Origin: Leucothrix pacifica
Lineage (GTDB): Bacteria > Pseudomonadota > Gammaproteobacteria > Thiotrichales > Thiotrichaceae
Direction of reading: 5' to 3'
DNA length: 64,000 bases
NCBI RefSeq assembly: GCF_003172875.1
Contig: NZ_QGKM01000005.1
Span: 179,087 to 243,086 of the forward strand
Shown: in pieces, positions 1 through 10,095 of the stretch
Layout of the letters: each line of letters begins with the position of its first letter
How positions within the stretch are numbered: position 1 is the stretch's first letter
The notes under the pieces: model-generated
Told to the model about the DNA's origin: nothing
Seen by the model: the letters and a program-made list of their open reading frames with translations, nothing else
Databases searched by the model: none
Program-made: the position numbers and the translations under genes

Positions 1-540
1 GTCGCTAACAGCTTAGACGCTTGCCTTGAAACTGTTGCTGGTGCAACCGTTGATGCCAAGGGCTGTGAAGTCGACACGGATAAAGACGGTGTGAAAGATA
101 GCGCTGATCAATGTCCTACATCTCCTGAAGGTGTGACAGTCAATGCTGAAGGCTGCCAGCTAGATGACGATGCAGACGGTGTGGTTAACGCACAAGACTC
201 ATGCCCAACGACTCCAGCTGGTGCTGAAGTTGATGCTAAAGGCTGTGAGTTGGATAACGACAACGACGGTGTTGCCAATAGCTTAGACGCTTGTCTGGAG
301 ACAGTTGCTGGCGCAACGGTTGACTCTAAGGGATGTGAGATCGACACAGATAAGGATGGCGTGAAAGACAGCGCTGACCAGTGCCCAACTTCTCCTGAAG
401 GTGTCACAGTGAATGCTCAGGGTTGTCAGTTAGATGACGATGCGGACGGTGTGGTTAACGCACAAGACGCTTGTTTGACAACACCAGCAGGTGCAAAAGT
501 TGACGACAAGGGTTGTGAGCTTGACTCTGATAATGACGGC
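1..540 (+). repeat. 270-bp higher-order tandem repeat within the type 3 repeat stalk
   Basis: Three consecutive 30-residue type 3 repeats form a 90-residue (270-bp) super-unit. The copy at 1-270 is largely repeated at 271-540 (compare the ANSLDACLETVAG segment starting at about 4 and 274), and the following repeats diverge. Synonymous differences between copies show the duplication is not brand new. The array probably continues upstream of the window. Confidence 0.8.
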
Positions 541-1137
541 GTAAAAGACAGCGTTGATCAGTGCCCTTCAACGGCTGCAGGTGCTGCAGTTTACTCAACA
601 GGTTGTGAGTTCGATACTGACAATGATGGCGTAGCGGACAGACTGGATCGTTGCCCAACATCAGCACCTGGTGAGAAAGTTGACACAACAGGTTGTGGCG
701 AGCCAGACGCAGATAATGATGGCGTAAAAGATGCTAGTGATCTTTGCCCAGACACTGCATCCGGTGACTCAGTGAATGAAGTAGGCTGTTCTGATATCCA
801 GAACATTACACTAGAAGGTGTAAACTTCAGAACTGGTTCAGCTCAACTAACTAATCAGTCACTACCGATCCTTAATGACGCAGCAGAGAAGCTTAACCGC
901 TTCCCTAACCTGAAGATTGAAGTTGGTGGTCACACTGATAGTGTTGGTGGAGCAGCTGCAAACCAGCGGTTATCACAACGTCGCGCTGAATCGGTTCGTA
1001 ATTACCTGATCAGCAAAAACGTTACTGCAGCAAACCTAACTGCAAAAGGTTACGGCGAAACGACTCCTGTCGCTAGCAATGCCAATGCAGCTGGTCGTGC
1101 GCAGAATCGCCGGGTTGAACTGAAGATCGTGCGGTAA
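1..1137 (+). CDS. OmpA-family protein with thrombospondin type 3 repeats (5' partial)
   Basis: The frame is open from the first base, so the N-terminus lies outside the window; 378 residues are visible. The first ~260 residues are tandem ~30-residue thrombospondin type 3 repeats with the pattern DxDxDGVxDxxDxCP...GxxVxxxGC, whose Asp-rich loops bind calcium in known family members. The last ~110 residues form an OmpA-like peptidoglycan-binding domain, with GGHTDSVG, a LSQRRAESVRNYL helix and a terminal NRRVEL. The protein probably links the outer membrane or a surface structure to peptidoglycan through a long calcium-stiffened stalk; whether a beta-barrel or lipid anchor precedes it cannot be seen. 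One repeat residue departs from consensus (CL in place of CP) in several units. A terminator follows directly. Confidence 0.9.
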   Translation, partial: VANSLDACLETVAGATVDAKGCEVDTDKDGVKDSADQCPTSPEGVTVNAEGCQLDDDADGVVNAQDSCPTTPAGAEVDAKGCELDNDNDGVANSLDACLETVAGATVDSKGCEIDTDKDGVKDSADQCPTSPEGVTVNAQGCQLDDDADGVVNAQDACLTTPAGAKVDDKGCELDSDNDGVKDSVDQCPSTAAGAAVYSTGCEFDTDNDGVADRLDRCPTSAPGEKVDTTGCGEPDADNDGVKDASDLCPDTASGDSVNEVGCSDIQNITLEGVNFRTGSAQLTNQSLPILNDAAEKLNRFPNLKIEVGGHTDSVGGAAANQRLSQRRAESVRNYLISKNVTAANLTAKGYGETTPVASNANAAGRAQNRRVELKIVR

Positions 1138-1157
1138 TTTACCCGCTAAACCACAAG

Positions 1158-1190
1158 AGCCTCTCCCTAACGGGGGAGGCTTCTTTATTT
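1158..1190 (+). terminator. Rho-independent terminator after the OmpA-like gene
   Basis: A 9-bp GC-rich stem (1159-1167 with 1172-1180, one G-T wobble) with a 4-base loop is followed by a T-rich run ending at 1190. Confidence 0.85.
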
Positions 1191-1206
1191 GTGCAGTACT
1201 AAAAAT

Positions 1207-1992
1207 ATGCCAAAACACCAAGCAAAAAAGCGCTTCGGACAACACTTTCTGAATGACGCTCACATAATCAACCTGTTGATTACTCATATAAACCCTAAAC
1301 AAGACGATCAAATGCTAGAGATTGGCCCGGGCCTCGGGGCATTAACCAAGCCGATCTTGCCACTTCTGGATCATCTGCAAGTGATCGAAATAGATCGAGA
1401 TGTCATCAATCATCTGAGCCACATTGGGGGAGATAAACTAACGATCCACAATGTCGATGCTCTGCGCGTTAATTTAGATGAAATCATTGATGTAAACCGC
1501 TCCTTGCGTGTCATCGGAAATTTACCGTACAACATCTCAACCCCTCTTATTTTTCATCTGCTGGAAACTGCACCTCGTATTACAGACATGCACTTCATGT
1601 TGCAAAAAGAAGTGATTGACCGGATTACTGCAGAGCCCGGCAATAAAGATTTCGGGCGACTCTCTGTAATGGTGCAGTATCGCTGTCAAACAGAATACCT
1701 GTTCTTTGTTGGGCCAGAATCATTTAGTCCGCCGCCTAAAGTCGACTCCGCTGTAGTGAAACTCACGCCCTGGCAAGAGAAACCATTTCAGGCCAGTGAT
1801 GAAAAGCTTTTCGCTCAGGTAGTTACCCAAGCATTCTCTCAACGCAGAAAAACACTCAGAAACACACTCAAAAAATTAATTTCTGCAGACGACCTGAATG
1901 CACTGAATATTGACCCGACGCGACGCGCTGAAACCTTATCCGTTGAGCAATTTGTCGCTATTAGTAACCGAATTAGCGAACTCAGCGAATGA
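1207..1992 (+). CDS. rsmA: 16S rRNA (adenine(1518)-N(6)/adenine(1519)-N(6))-dimethyltransferase
   Basis: The 261-residue product is the KsgA/RsmA enzyme that dimethylates two adjacent adenines near the 3' end of 16S rRNA using S-adenosylmethionine, late in 30S assembly. It starts with the family hallmark KKRFGQHFLND, has the SAM-binding EIGPGLGALT (about residues 38-47) and the adenine-binding NLPYNIST (about residues 106-113). I chose the ATG at 1207 because it gives a normal-length N-terminus; the frame extends to a TTG at 1189 inside the preceding terminator. The stop overlaps the start of hemW (ATGA), so the two are probably translationally coupled. The family's usual neighbours pdxA, apaG and apaH are absent here. 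Confidence 0.95.
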   Translation: MPKHQAKKRFGQHFLNDAHIINLLITHINPKQDDQMLEIGPGLGALTKPILPLLDHLQVIEIDRDVINHLSHIGGDKLTIHNVDALRVNLDEIIDVNRSLRVIGNLPYNISTPLIFHLLETAPRITDMHFMLQKEVIDRITAEPGNKDFGRLSVMVQYRCQTEYLFFVGPESFSPPPKVDSAVVKLTPWQEKPFQASDEKLFAQVVTQAFSQRRKTLRNTLKKLISADDLNALNIDPTRRAETLSVEQFVAISNRISELSE

Positions 1993-3122
1993 TTCCACTT
2001 AGCCTGTACATTCATGTCCCTTGGTGTATTCGCAAGTGTCCATATTGTGATTTTAACTCTCACCAAGCTCCGGATCAGTTGCCTGAGTCACGATACATAG
2101 AGGCTTTACTAACTGACCTTAAACAAGAGACCGATAAAACCGATGGCAGAAATATCGCCAGTATTTTTATTGGCGGTGGCACTCCGAGCTTGTTCAGTGC
2201 TGATTCGATTGCTCAGCTGATAGACGGGGTTAATCAACTCACGCCGATTGGTAATGATACTGAAATAACGCTTGAGGCAAATCCTGGCACTTTTGAGCAA
2301 CAACGATTTACTGACTACCGAAACACCGGGATAAATAGACTATCTATCGGCATTCAAAGCTACAACACCGCTCACCTCAAAGTACTTGGCCGTGTTCATG
2401 ACAGCAGTGAGGCACTGAATGCCGCCGCAATTGCTAAGCAAGCGGGGTTCAACAACTTTAATCTGGACTTAATGTTCGGCTTACCCGACCAATCTATTGA
2501 CGAAGCCTTAGCTGACTTACAAACTGCGATCGATTGCTCGCCAAGCCATTTATCCTGGTATCAGCTCACTCTTGAGCCAAATACATTATTCCACCATCAA
2601 CGCCCTACACTTCCGGATCATGAAGTACTTTGGGAAATGCAAAATGCCGGACAAGCACGTCTAAGTAGCAACGACTACCAACAATACGAAGTATCGGCCT
2701 ATTCAAAACCAGAGAAACAATGTTTACATAACCGAAATTACTGGGAGTTTGGTGACTACATTGGAATTGGCGCAGGCGCACACGGTAAATTAACTAATCA
2801 CGACGGTTCCATCGTGCGCTATCAAAAATATCGTCAACCCAAGCAATATATGGAGATGGCACAAGCTGGCGAGTTTCGTACAGCAATCTCTGAGCTTGCC
2901 GCTAAAGACCTGCCTTTTGAGTTCATGCTGAATGCTTTGAGACTAAAAGGTGGAGTTCAAACATCACTGTATACAGAGCGCACAGGTCAACCCTGGGCTA
3001 GTATCGAGCCAAGGATTTTAGAAGCGGAGCGAAAAGGCTTACTGTGCAGGCAAAGTGATAAACTGAGCTGTAGTGAACAAGGGTGGCGTTTTCTAGACAA
3101 TACACTTTCCTTGTTTTTATAA
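1989..3122 (+). CDS. hemW: Radical SAM family heme chaperone HemW
   Basis: The 377-residue protein has the radical SAM cluster motif CIRKCPYC (Cys13, Cys17, Cys20) followed by Asp-Phe, not by the extra cysteine of true coproporphyrinogen dehydrogenases (HemN). That pattern, and the later HNRNYW and GIGAGAHG motifs, mark it as HemW, which binds heme and hands it to respiratory enzymes. Other radical SAM motifs are visible (GGGTPS around residue 64, EANPG, GLPDQS). It overlaps rsmA by four bases. A 150-bp stretch without genes follows, with no obvious terminator. Confidence 0.93.
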   Translation: MIPLSLYIHVPWCIRKCPYCDFNSHQAPDQLPESRYIEALLTDLKQETDKTDGRNIASIFIGGGTPSLFSADSIAQLIDGVNQLTPIGNDTEITLEANPGTFEQQRFTDYRNTGINRLSIGIQSYNTAHLKVLGRVHDSSEALNAAAIAKQAGFNNFNLDLMFGLPDQSIDEALADLQTAIDCSPSHLSWYQLTLEPNTLFHHQRPTLPDHEVLWEMQNAGQARLSSNDYQQYEVSAYSKPEKQCLHNRNYWEFGDYIGIGAGAHGKLTNHDGSIVRYQKYRQPKQYMEMAQAGEFRTAISELAAKDLPFEFMLNALRLKGGVQTSLYTERTGQPWASIEPRILEAERKGLLCRQSDKLSCSEQGWRFLDNTLSLFL

Positions 3123-3274
3123 GCTGAGACAAAAGGCGATAAATGCCAGACCAAGTTTGTCGTTCAAATTTTAGACTGCTAAAGCACACCATTTAACCAG
3201 ACCGAACTCTACGATCCACTCGTGGCGCCCTACGATTAATCCAGACTTAACGGATTATGAACAGGTAGGATGCC

Positions 3275-5392
3275 ATGGGAATGCTGGGGAAGTGTTTAAG
3301 TTTGTTTGCGGTGATTACATGCTTTTCAGGTGTTTTTGCGCATGATGAAACACACAAATTATGGACTGATAATGAGCAATTTGCAGCACGTGGGGCGCAG
3401 TCATTACTAATCACTCATGGAATTGAGGAGGCGCGCCAACTATCCCTAAACACCTCTGCAATGGAGGCCCTGCTACTAACACCAGCCCACTCCACTGAAT
3501 TTGCTGCACGTTCAAATGTCAGCATTAACATCGAATTACCGCTACCTGACGGTCAAAGCACGACTGTCACGATCACGCCAACTAAGCTGTTACCACCACT
3601 ACTCGCCGATAAATACCCGGCCATTCGCACTTACAAAGTCTCATCAGAGAACTCAGAAATCTTATCTGGTCGTCTTGATTACACTTCTCAGGGATTTCAT
3701 GCGATGTTGCTGAGTCGTCAAGGTGAAACAATACTCATCGACCCGAAAAGTAAGCATGGCGGTTCTGACTATCTTAGTTATTTAAAATCGGATCAGCACA
3801 CTGGCGACCATCCTCATCAGTGCAGTACACCAGAAGCACACGACCACAGCATCAGCGCGAACCTCCACAGTCGCTCATCACTGGCAGCACGAGGATCTAA
3901 TGGTCTCATGGAATATCGTATCGCAGTGGCAGCCACGGCAGAGTACACTGCAAGACAAGGCGGCACGGTTGAATCAACCCTCAGCGCGATCGTTACAACA
4001 CTTAGCCGTGTTAACCAAGTTTACGAGCAAAGCTTAGGAGTTCGCCTGCGCCTGGTTGAGAACAATGATCAGCTAATCTACACAGAATCCTCTACCGACC
4101 CTTATTCTAATTTCGACATCGAATCAATGCTGACCGCAAATCAGACTAATATCGATCGTATCATCGGTAACGATAATTACGATATTGGGCACGTATTTGG
4201 TACTTCAGGTGGTGGGCTGGCGTTTATTGGAAGCCTGTGTAACAACAGCAGAAAAGCCATGGCTGCTTCTGGTATTAATAGCCCTTATGGTGATAGTTTT
4301 GATATCGACTTTGTGGCCCATGAACTGGGGCATCAGTTTGGCGCTACACACACATTCAATGGTACTTTAGGCATTTGTACAAGTGGTGCGAGAACAGCAC
4401 GCTCTGCTTTTGAACCGGGCAGTGGCTCCAGTATTATGTCTTATGCGGGAGGTTGTGGTACTGATGATCTGCAACATAATGCTGATGCGATGTTTCACAG
4501 TGGCAACATCCAACAAATCCAGCTAAACCTGATGTCAGGGGTAGGCAGCACATGCGGCACCTATCACAGTAGTACCAACGTTCCACCTGTTATTTCTGCA
4601 GGTGCAGACTATACCATCCCTGCAAACACGCCATTTGAGCTTACAGCTACTGCAACTGATCCTGATGGTGACTCATTACTTTACAGCTGGGAGCAAGCCG
4701 ATACAGGTACCGCTGCTACACTAAAGACAGATACCGGTGACAATCCTTTATTTCGTATCTTTACGCCAAGTCAAAACCAGTCGAGAAGCTTTCCATCAAT
4801 GAAAACGCTGACCGGCCAGGAATATATCAGTGGAGAACTACTACCACAAAGTGATCGGGTGATGAAGTTTCAGGTAGCCGTTTATGATAACCACAACCCG
4901 GCAACCATCGATCAAACATTCATTACCGTTGCAAATAGTGGTGAATCGTTCTCTCTTGAGTCTCCGCCGATTGGATATCAGCAAGATAGTTACACCAATA
5001 TTCGGTGGAATACCGGCAACACACAATATGCACCGGTTAGCTGCCCTACTGTTGACCTGCACTTATCGACGGATAACGGCAATAACTTTGATTATGTGAT
5101 TGCAGAGGGCCTCAATAACAGTGGCTCTGCGATGGTGTATTTACCATCAAACCTACCAGACAGTACCACTGCCAGATTCAAACTCAGCTGTGCTAGCAAT
5201 ATTTTCTTTAGCGTTTCATCACAAAAGTTCTCCATTAGTCGGGAATTGGTACTACCGGCTGAAACACCTAGGAGCGACGAAATCACACTGAATGATCAAA
5301 ATTCATCACAAAGTGGCGGGGGAAGTGTAAACCCACTGCTACTTATCCTAATACTTTCGTTATTTTTGATTAATAAAAGACCATTTAGCTGA
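3275..5392 (+). CDS. Secreted reprolysin-like zinc metalloprotease with GlyGly-CTERM-like tail (copy 1)
   Basis: The 705-residue preproprotein begins with a signal peptide ending near FAHDE. A ~170-residue propeptide-like region precedes the catalytic domain. The metzincin zinc motif HELGHQFGATH is at residues 349-359 and the Met-turn SIMSYAG has its Met at 388. After the catalytic domain come Ig/cadherin-like segments (the first starts near DPDGDSLLYSW). The C-terminus is Gly-Gly-Gly-Ser, a hydrophobic stretch and Lys-Arg, resembling the GlyGly-CTERM signal that rhombosortase processes in other Gammaproteobacteria. RBS AGGTAGGA lies at 3263-3270; the in-frame ATG at 3281 is an equally good start by spacing. 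It is paralogous to the next gene. Its substrate is unknown. Confidence 0.87.
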   Translation: MGMLGKCLSLFAVITCFSGVFAHDETHKLWTDNEQFAARGAQSLLITHGIEEARQLSLNTSAMEALLLTPAHSTEFAARSNVSINIELPLPDGQSTTVTITPTKLLPPLLADKYPAIRTYKVSSENSEILSGRLDYTSQGFHAMLLSRQGETILIDPKSKHGGSDYLSYLKSDQHTGDHPHQCSTPEAHDHSISANLHSRSSLAARGSNGLMEYRIAVAATAEYTARQGGTVESTLSAIVTTLSRVNQVYEQSLGVRLRLVENNDQLIYTESSTDPYSNFDIESMLTANQTNIDRIIGNDNYDIGHVFGTSGGGLAFIGSLCNNSRKAMAASGINSPYGDSFDIDFVAHELGHQFGATHTFNGTLGICTSGARTARSAFEPGSGSSIMSYAGGCGTDDLQHNADAMFHSGNIQQIQLNLMSGVGSTCGTYHSSTNVPPVISAGADYTIPANTPFELTATATDPDGDSLLYSWEQADTGTAATLKTDTGDNPLFRIFTPSQNQSRSFPSMKTLTGQEYISGELLPQSDRVMKFQVAVYDNHNPATIDQTFITVANSGESFSLESPPIGYQQDSYTNIRWNTGNTQYAPVSCPTVDLHLSTDNGNNFDYVIAEGLNNSGSAMVYLPSNLPDSTTARFKLSCASNIFFSVSSQKFSISRELVLPAETPRSDEITLNDQNSSQSGGGSVNPLLLILILSLFLINKRPFS

Positions 5393-5507
5393 ACAAGCAT
5401 TCATAATGCGTTTTGCGTTTATTCAGTTTTCTTATGCTACGGTTGACTCAACAACAATAAATAACACCCCCGTTAATAATTAAAATAATTACAAGTAGAA
5501 GTCGAAT

Positions 5508-7940
5508 ATGCGCAAATTACTCTTGCTCCCCTGCTTATTTGTGTCACAAGCTTTAGTCGCTAATGAACTACTCTGGACTGACGTAGAGCCTGCTTACCAA
5601 TTCCGCAGCGCCAGTGCCAAAGTTGGTACTTACCACAAAGCCCGTAAACTAAAGCTAAACTCAGAAGCTCTCATAGAGCGGCTGACCAGTACGAGTAAGT
5701 CTCTACTTGAAGGGGATCTCATAGAGTTACCATTGGCTGACGGCACACAAATGATATTCAAGTTTGAGCCAAGCAATGTAATGGCTCCTGAATTAGCTGA
5801 GCGCTACCCAGACATTAAAACATGGCGTATCTATAACCCTGAGAACCCTGCGATAACTGGCAGAATCGATATCGGGCCTCAGGGGTTTCACGGCTTAATC
5901 AACACCGCTGACGGTGACAGAATATTTATTGATCCTGACGGAGATGATTCAGAGGAAATCTACACCAGTTTAAGTCGCCGCGCTAACGCAGACAGCATAA
6001 ACAATGATTTCCAATGTGAAGCTCACGAGAGTGCCGCTTCACTCCTTGCTAAACCTGAAATTGGTTCCCCTGAAACCACCAACAAAACACTTTCAAACCC
6101 AGCTGACTCTCTGTTGACCTATCGACTTGCGATCGCTGTTACCGGTGAATATACGCAACTATTTGGTGGCTCGAAATCAGAGGCGATGGCAGCAATCGTT
6201 ACTACCGTGAATCGTTTGAATCAGGTCTACGAGCGTGATTTAAGTATCCACCTCCAACTCGTTGCGAATAATGATGACCTTATTTACACCAACCCAAGTT
6301 CTGACCCCTACACAAATGAAGATGCATCGGCAATGGTCGATGAGAATATCATCAATATTAACTCAGTCATTGGAAACGGGAACTACGACATTGGGCATGT
6401 ATTCGGTACGGGTAATACAGGGGGATTGGCTTTTCTGAATTCAGCTTGTGGTACTTACAAAGCTGGCGGTGTTACTGGCTCTAACTCTCCATCTGGCGAT
6501 GCCTTTAATATCGACTATGTGGCTCATGAAATCGGTCATCAACTTGGTGCGTCGCATACCTTTAATGGTCACCAACTTAACTGTAGCGCGGGTAACAGAG
6601 CATCATCTACTGCCGTAGAACCCGGTAGCGGTAGCAGTATCATGGCGTATGCGGGAATCTGTGGCACAGACAACCTTCAGACACACTCTGATGCATTTTT
6701 TCACTCGACAAGCATTAATCAAATTTTCAATTACACGCGTAGCAGTGGTGGCTCTAGTTGTGGAGCAGTTTATGAGGCAGATAACAACAAACCGACAGTC
6801 GATGCGGGAATGGATTATACAATTCCAGCTTCCACCCCCTTCATGCTGACAGGACAAGCGTCTGATGCTGATGAAGATGCACTATTGCACTCTTGGGAGC
6901 AAAGCGATACAGGCTCTGCCGGAGGTTTATATACCGACCTTGGTAATAACCCATTATTTAGAATTTGGCCCCCTGTGCCTGAAACATCACGCTTTTTCCC
7001 TGCGCTCAAAGATGTTCTAAAGGGGAGCAGCAGTATCGGTGAAATACTGCCTACCACAACACGCACCATGAATTTCACCTTATTAACAAGGGATAACAAT
7101 GGTGGTGTTGCTCAAGACCAGATGAAAGTGAATGTTATCAATACAGGCATGCCTTTCGCTATCACTAGCCCTAATACGGATATGACATTGTCCTCCGGAC
7201 AATCATTGACCGTCAATTGGGACATTGCTGACACGAATGTTTCGCCTATTAACTGCTCATCGGTGACCATCAAACTCCTGGAAGATAATGGAAATATGAT
7301 TGAGTTAGTGGCCTCAACAGCAAATGATGGATCAGAAACAATTAACATTCCTGCAGAGGCTAACAGCCTTATCGATACTCATTTAATGGTAGCCTGTGAC
7401 AACAATATATTTTATGCACTTTCCCAAGGTAACATCCAGATACTTGGCGGCGCTCCCATACTCAGCGCGAACACGCCATCAATCACGGAGGAAGATAGTG
7501 GTACACGAAACCTGAGTTTTATCTTGTCACTGTCAGCAATAACCGACGAGAACGTGCTGATTAATTATGAAGTCACTGATAAATCGAGTGATGCAGTAAT
7601 ACAAAGAGGACAAACATTCATTGCCAGTGGATCCCGTAATGTCAGTATTCAGGTACCCGTTGCTGGTGATACATTATTCGAAGACAATCAAATCATTGAG
7701 CTGGCCATCAACAAACCAGCAAATGCTCAATTTGTTAATGGCTCCAATATATTGATTGCTCAGGGAATTATCATTGACGATGACACAGTGATTGCCGCTA
7801 ATCCTGATGCAACAAGCACGGTTCGCTCAGACACCAGTGAAACGACCAGTAGCGGCGGCGGAGGTTCAATGGGATTATTCTCGCTACCTGCACTGCTGTT
7901 ACTAATGATTCGTCGCCACGGATTAAGGATTAGATCATGA
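5508..7940 (+). CDS. Secreted reprolysin-like zinc metalloprotease with Calx-beta domain and GlyGly-CTERM tail (copy 2)
   Basis: The 810-residue paralogue of the preceding protease shares its architecture: signal peptide, a propeptide with the same blocks (LPLADG, PQGFHG, FIDP), the metzincin motif HEIGHQLGASH at residues 340-350, Met-turn SIMAYAG, and the same DYTIPASTPF Ig-like segment. It has an extra ~105-residue domain near residues 655-760 that resembles a Calx-beta repeat. The tail is SSGGGGSMG, hydrophobic helix, RR, a good match to the GlyGly-CTERM sorting signal. Its stop overlaps the start of a small lipoprotein by four bases. The 115-bp AT-rich spacer before it has no terminator, so it may be transcribed from its own promoter or with copy 1. 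Confidence 0.88.
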   Translation: MRKLLLLPCLFVSQALVANELLWTDVEPAYQFRSASAKVGTYHKARKLKLNSEALIERLTSTSKSLLEGDLIELPLADGTQMIFKFEPSNVMAPELAERYPDIKTWRIYNPENPAITGRIDIGPQGFHGLINTADGDRIFIDPDGDDSEEIYTSLSRRANADSINNDFQCEAHESAASLLAKPEIGSPETTNKTLSNPADSLLTYRLAIAVTGEYTQLFGGSKSEAMAAIVTTVNRLNQVYERDLSIHLQLVANNDDLIYTNPSSDPYTNEDASAMVDENIININSVIGNGNYDIGHVFGTGNTGGLAFLNSACGTYKAGGVTGSNSPSGDAFNIDYVAHEIGHQLGASHTFNGHQLNCSAGNRASSTAVEPGSGSSIMAYAGICGTDNLQTHSDAFFHSTSINQIFNYTRSSGGSSCGAVYEADNNKPTVDAGMDYTIPASTPFMLTGQASDADEDALLHSWEQSDTGSAGGLYTDLGNNPLFRIWPPVPETSRFFPALKDVLKGSSSIGEILPTTTRTMNFTLLTRDNNGGVAQDQMKVNVINTGMPFAITSPNTDMTLSSGQSLTVNWDIADTNVSPINCSSVTIKLLEDNGNMIELVASTANDGSETINIPAEANSLIDTHLMVACDNNIFYALSQGNIQILGGAPILSANTPSITEEDSGTRNLSFILSLSAITDENVLINYEVTDKSSDAVIQRGQTFIASGSRNVSIQVPVAGDTLFEDNQIIELAINKPANAQFVNGSNILIAQGIIIDDDTVIAANPDATSTVRSDTSETTSSGGGGSMGLFSLPALLLLMIRRHGLRIRS

Positions 7941-8368
7941 GATATCATATCGTGCTAAGCACTTTACTAGCTGCATTCCTTTTGCAAGCCTGTAATGCCG
8001 GACCAGAGGCAACGCGCCCATCTGCACCAACGTCATCTGCCAATTTATCAGCAGCAGATAACCACATTTCAGCTGAAGATCAGAAGTATGCGAAGGCACT
8101 TCAGGCTTTATCTATGCGCGACCCTCAACAAGAAGCACAGCAGGCTTTAGCGAACGGTGAGCGGGTATTACTTGGCTATTACAGCGGTAGAGCGGGACTA
8201 AAAACGCCCGGCCTGAGCGCTGATCAGCAAACGAGTCAGCGCTGTAAAATTAATACCGTGGATGGACTCGGTGACGTTATTTACGGTGAGAATCACTTGA
8301 AGTATCGTATCGCCATGCGAAATTTTGCGAAGGCATTTAATACACAAATGCTGAGCGTTTGCCTCTAA
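7937..8368 (+). CDS. Small lipoprotein of unknown function, coupled to protease copy 2
   Basis: The 143-residue product starts with a lipoprotein signal peptide (lipobox LLQAC, Cys19), so it should be lipid-anchored, probably in the outer membrane. The mature part has an Ala/Ser/Pro linker, a helical segment rich in Gln and Ala (DPQQEAQQALANGERV) and two more cysteines (in QRCKINTV and at the C-terminus, SVCL) that could form a disulfide. I do not recognise the family. The ATGA overlap with the protease gene suggests coupled translation and a shared role, for example in secretion, maturation or inhibition of the protease; that is inference. Confidence 0.75.
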   Translation: MRYHIVLSTLLAAFLLQACNAGPEATRPSAPTSSANLSAADNHISAEDQKYAKALQALSMRDPQQEAQQALANGERVLLGYYSGRAGLKTPGLSADQQTSQRCKINTVDGLGDVIYGENHLKYRIAMRNFAKAFNTQMLSVCL

Positions 8369-8405
8369 AAAATGGCCCCTGATGTAATATCAGGAGCCAT
8401 TTTAT
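8369..8405. terminator. Bidirectional terminator between the lipoprotein gene and prfC
   Basis: A long near-perfect inverted repeat (AATGGCCCCTGAT / ATCAGGAGCCATT) is flanked by A-runs on the left and T-runs on the right, so it can end transcription from both convergent genes. Confidence 0.85.
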
Positions 8406-8465
8406 CTTCTGTGTTAAGCCACTACTTATAACGTTACGCAAATCATTTAATACATCGCGCCCACA

Positions 8466-10073
8466 CTATTCGTATATGCCATGCTCGCGAGTACTTAAGA
8501 ATTGAATATCAGGCCATCTCTCAATAGCCATCTGCAGATTCACACGGGAAGGCGCGATGTAAACCAACTCATTTGCGTGGTCGTATGATAGGTTCGAAGC
8601 TGCTTTCGTTTTAAACTGATTTAGCATTTTCTCATCGTCACAGCTAATCCAGCGGGCTGTTTGTACATTTACCGCTTCAAATGAACAGTCCACGTTGTAT
8701 TCATCCTTAAGTCGCTGAGCAACTACCTCAAATTGCAGAATACCCACTGCGCCCAACACCAAATCATTATTACTCACTGGCTTGAATAGCTGCGTTGCAC
8801 CCTCTTCGCACAACTGACTCAGTCCTTTCTGTAGTTGCTTCATTTTCAACGGATCACGCAGCTGAGCCCGACGGAACAGCTCCGGCGCGAAATTAGGAAT
8901 TCCGGTAAAGTAAAGCTCCTCACCTTGCGTGAAGGTATCACCAATACGGATCGTTCCATGATTATGAATACCGATGATATCCCCTGGAAACGCATCATCC
9001 ACATGGCCACGATCCGATGCCATAAATGTCAAAGCGTCCGGAATTTTTACGTCTTTAGCGGTACGCACCTGGCGAAGCTTCATGCCCTTCTTGAACACGC
9101 CTGAGCATATCCGCATAAAAGCGATACGGTCACGGTGCTGAGGATCCATATTGGCCTGAATCTTGAAAACAAAGCCAGTAAATTTAGGCTCATCTGCAGC
9201 AACTTCACGGGTTGTCGTCGCTCGTGCCTGTGGACCCGGCGCATACTCAACAAAATCATTCAGTAACTCTGCAATACCAAAGTTGTTCACAGCAGAACCG
9301 AAGAACACCGGTGTTAGCTCACCACGCAAATACGCCTCTTTATCAAAGCTATTACTAGCGCCCTGTACTAACTCAATCTCCTCACGCAGATCAGCGATCT
9401 GATCACCTAGCAACTCATCAAGCCTTGGGTTATCGAGACCTTCAATAACCTCACCTTCCAGCACTTTACCAGCGTGGCGGGCATCAAACAGATGAACACT
9501 GTCGTTGTATAAGTGATAAACACCTTTCAGACTTTTCCCCATACCGATAGGCCAAGTAATAGGTGCGCAACGAATCTTCAGAACATCTTCCACTTCATCC
9601 ATCAAATCAATCGGGTCGCGACCTTCCCGATCAAGCTTGTTGATGAATGTCATGATCGGTGTGTCACGCAGACGACACACTTCCATTAACTTGATAGTTC
9701 GTGCCTCAACACCCTTCGCAACATCGATAACCATCAATGCAGAGTCGACCGCGGTTAATGTACGATACGTATCTTCGGAAAAATCCTCGTGCCCTGGCGT
9801 ATCCAACAGATTGACAATGTGGTCTTTGTACGGGAACTGCATCACCGAGGACGTGACTGAGATACCACGCTCTTTTTCCATGGCCATCCAGTCAGAAGTC
9901 GCGTGTCTTGCCGCTTTTCGCCCTTTAACCGAGCCAGCGAGCTGTATCGCTCCACCAAATAACAGCAACTTCTCTGTCATTGTGGTTTTACCCGCATCGG
10001 GGTGAGAGATAATCGCAAACGTTCTGCGTTTTTTTGCTTCTTCCTGTACTAACAATTCTGACATGAACGACAA
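8466..10073 (-). CDS. prfC: Peptide chain release factor 3
   Basis: The 535-residue GTPase recycles RF1 and RF2 from the ribosome after peptide release. GTPase motifs are complete: SHPDAGKTT (G1, about residues 19-27), DTPGHEDF (G3) and NKLD (G4). The length matches RF3 of Gammaproteobacteria. It is the last gene of an argD-argF-prfC run on the minus strand, 22 bp after argF, and ends before a bidirectional terminator. Confidence 0.96.
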   Translation of the reverse strand: MSFMSELLVQEEAKKRRTFAIISHPDAGKTTMTEKLLLFGGAIQLAGSVKGRKAARHATSDWMAMEKERGISVTSSVMQFPYKDHIVNLLDTPGHEDFSEDTYRTLTAVDSALMVIDVAKGVEARTIKLMEVCRLRDTPIMTFINKLDREGRDPIDLMDEVEDVLKIRCAPITWPIGMGKSLKGVYHLYNDSVHLFDARHAGKVLEGEVIEGLDNPRLDELLGDQIADLREEIELVQGASNSFDKEAYLRGELTPVFFGSAVNNFGIAELLNDFVEYAPGPQARATTTREVAADEPKFTGFVFKIQANMDPQHRDRIAFMRICSGVFKKGMKLRQVRTAKDVKIPDALTFMASDRGHVDDAFPGDIIGIHNHGTIRIGDTFTQGEELYFTGIPNFAPELFRRAQLRDPLKMKQLQKGLSQLCEEGATQLFKPVSNNDLVLGAVGILQFEVVAQRLKDEYNVDCSFEAVNVQTARWISCDDEKMLNQFKTKAASNLSYDHANELVYIAPSRVNLQMAIERWPDIQFLSTREHGIYE

Positions 10074-10095
10074 CTTCCGGTTATTTTGGCGGTGC

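Noticed and set aside
108-806. Minus-strand frames across the type 3 repeats
   Set aside because: They mirror the repeat codons of the real plus-strand gene and have Ser/Leu-rich composition typical of antisense frames.
1189-1206. TTG start for rsmA
   Set aside because: It lies in the T-run of the upstream terminator; the ATG at 1207 gives the normal family N-terminus.
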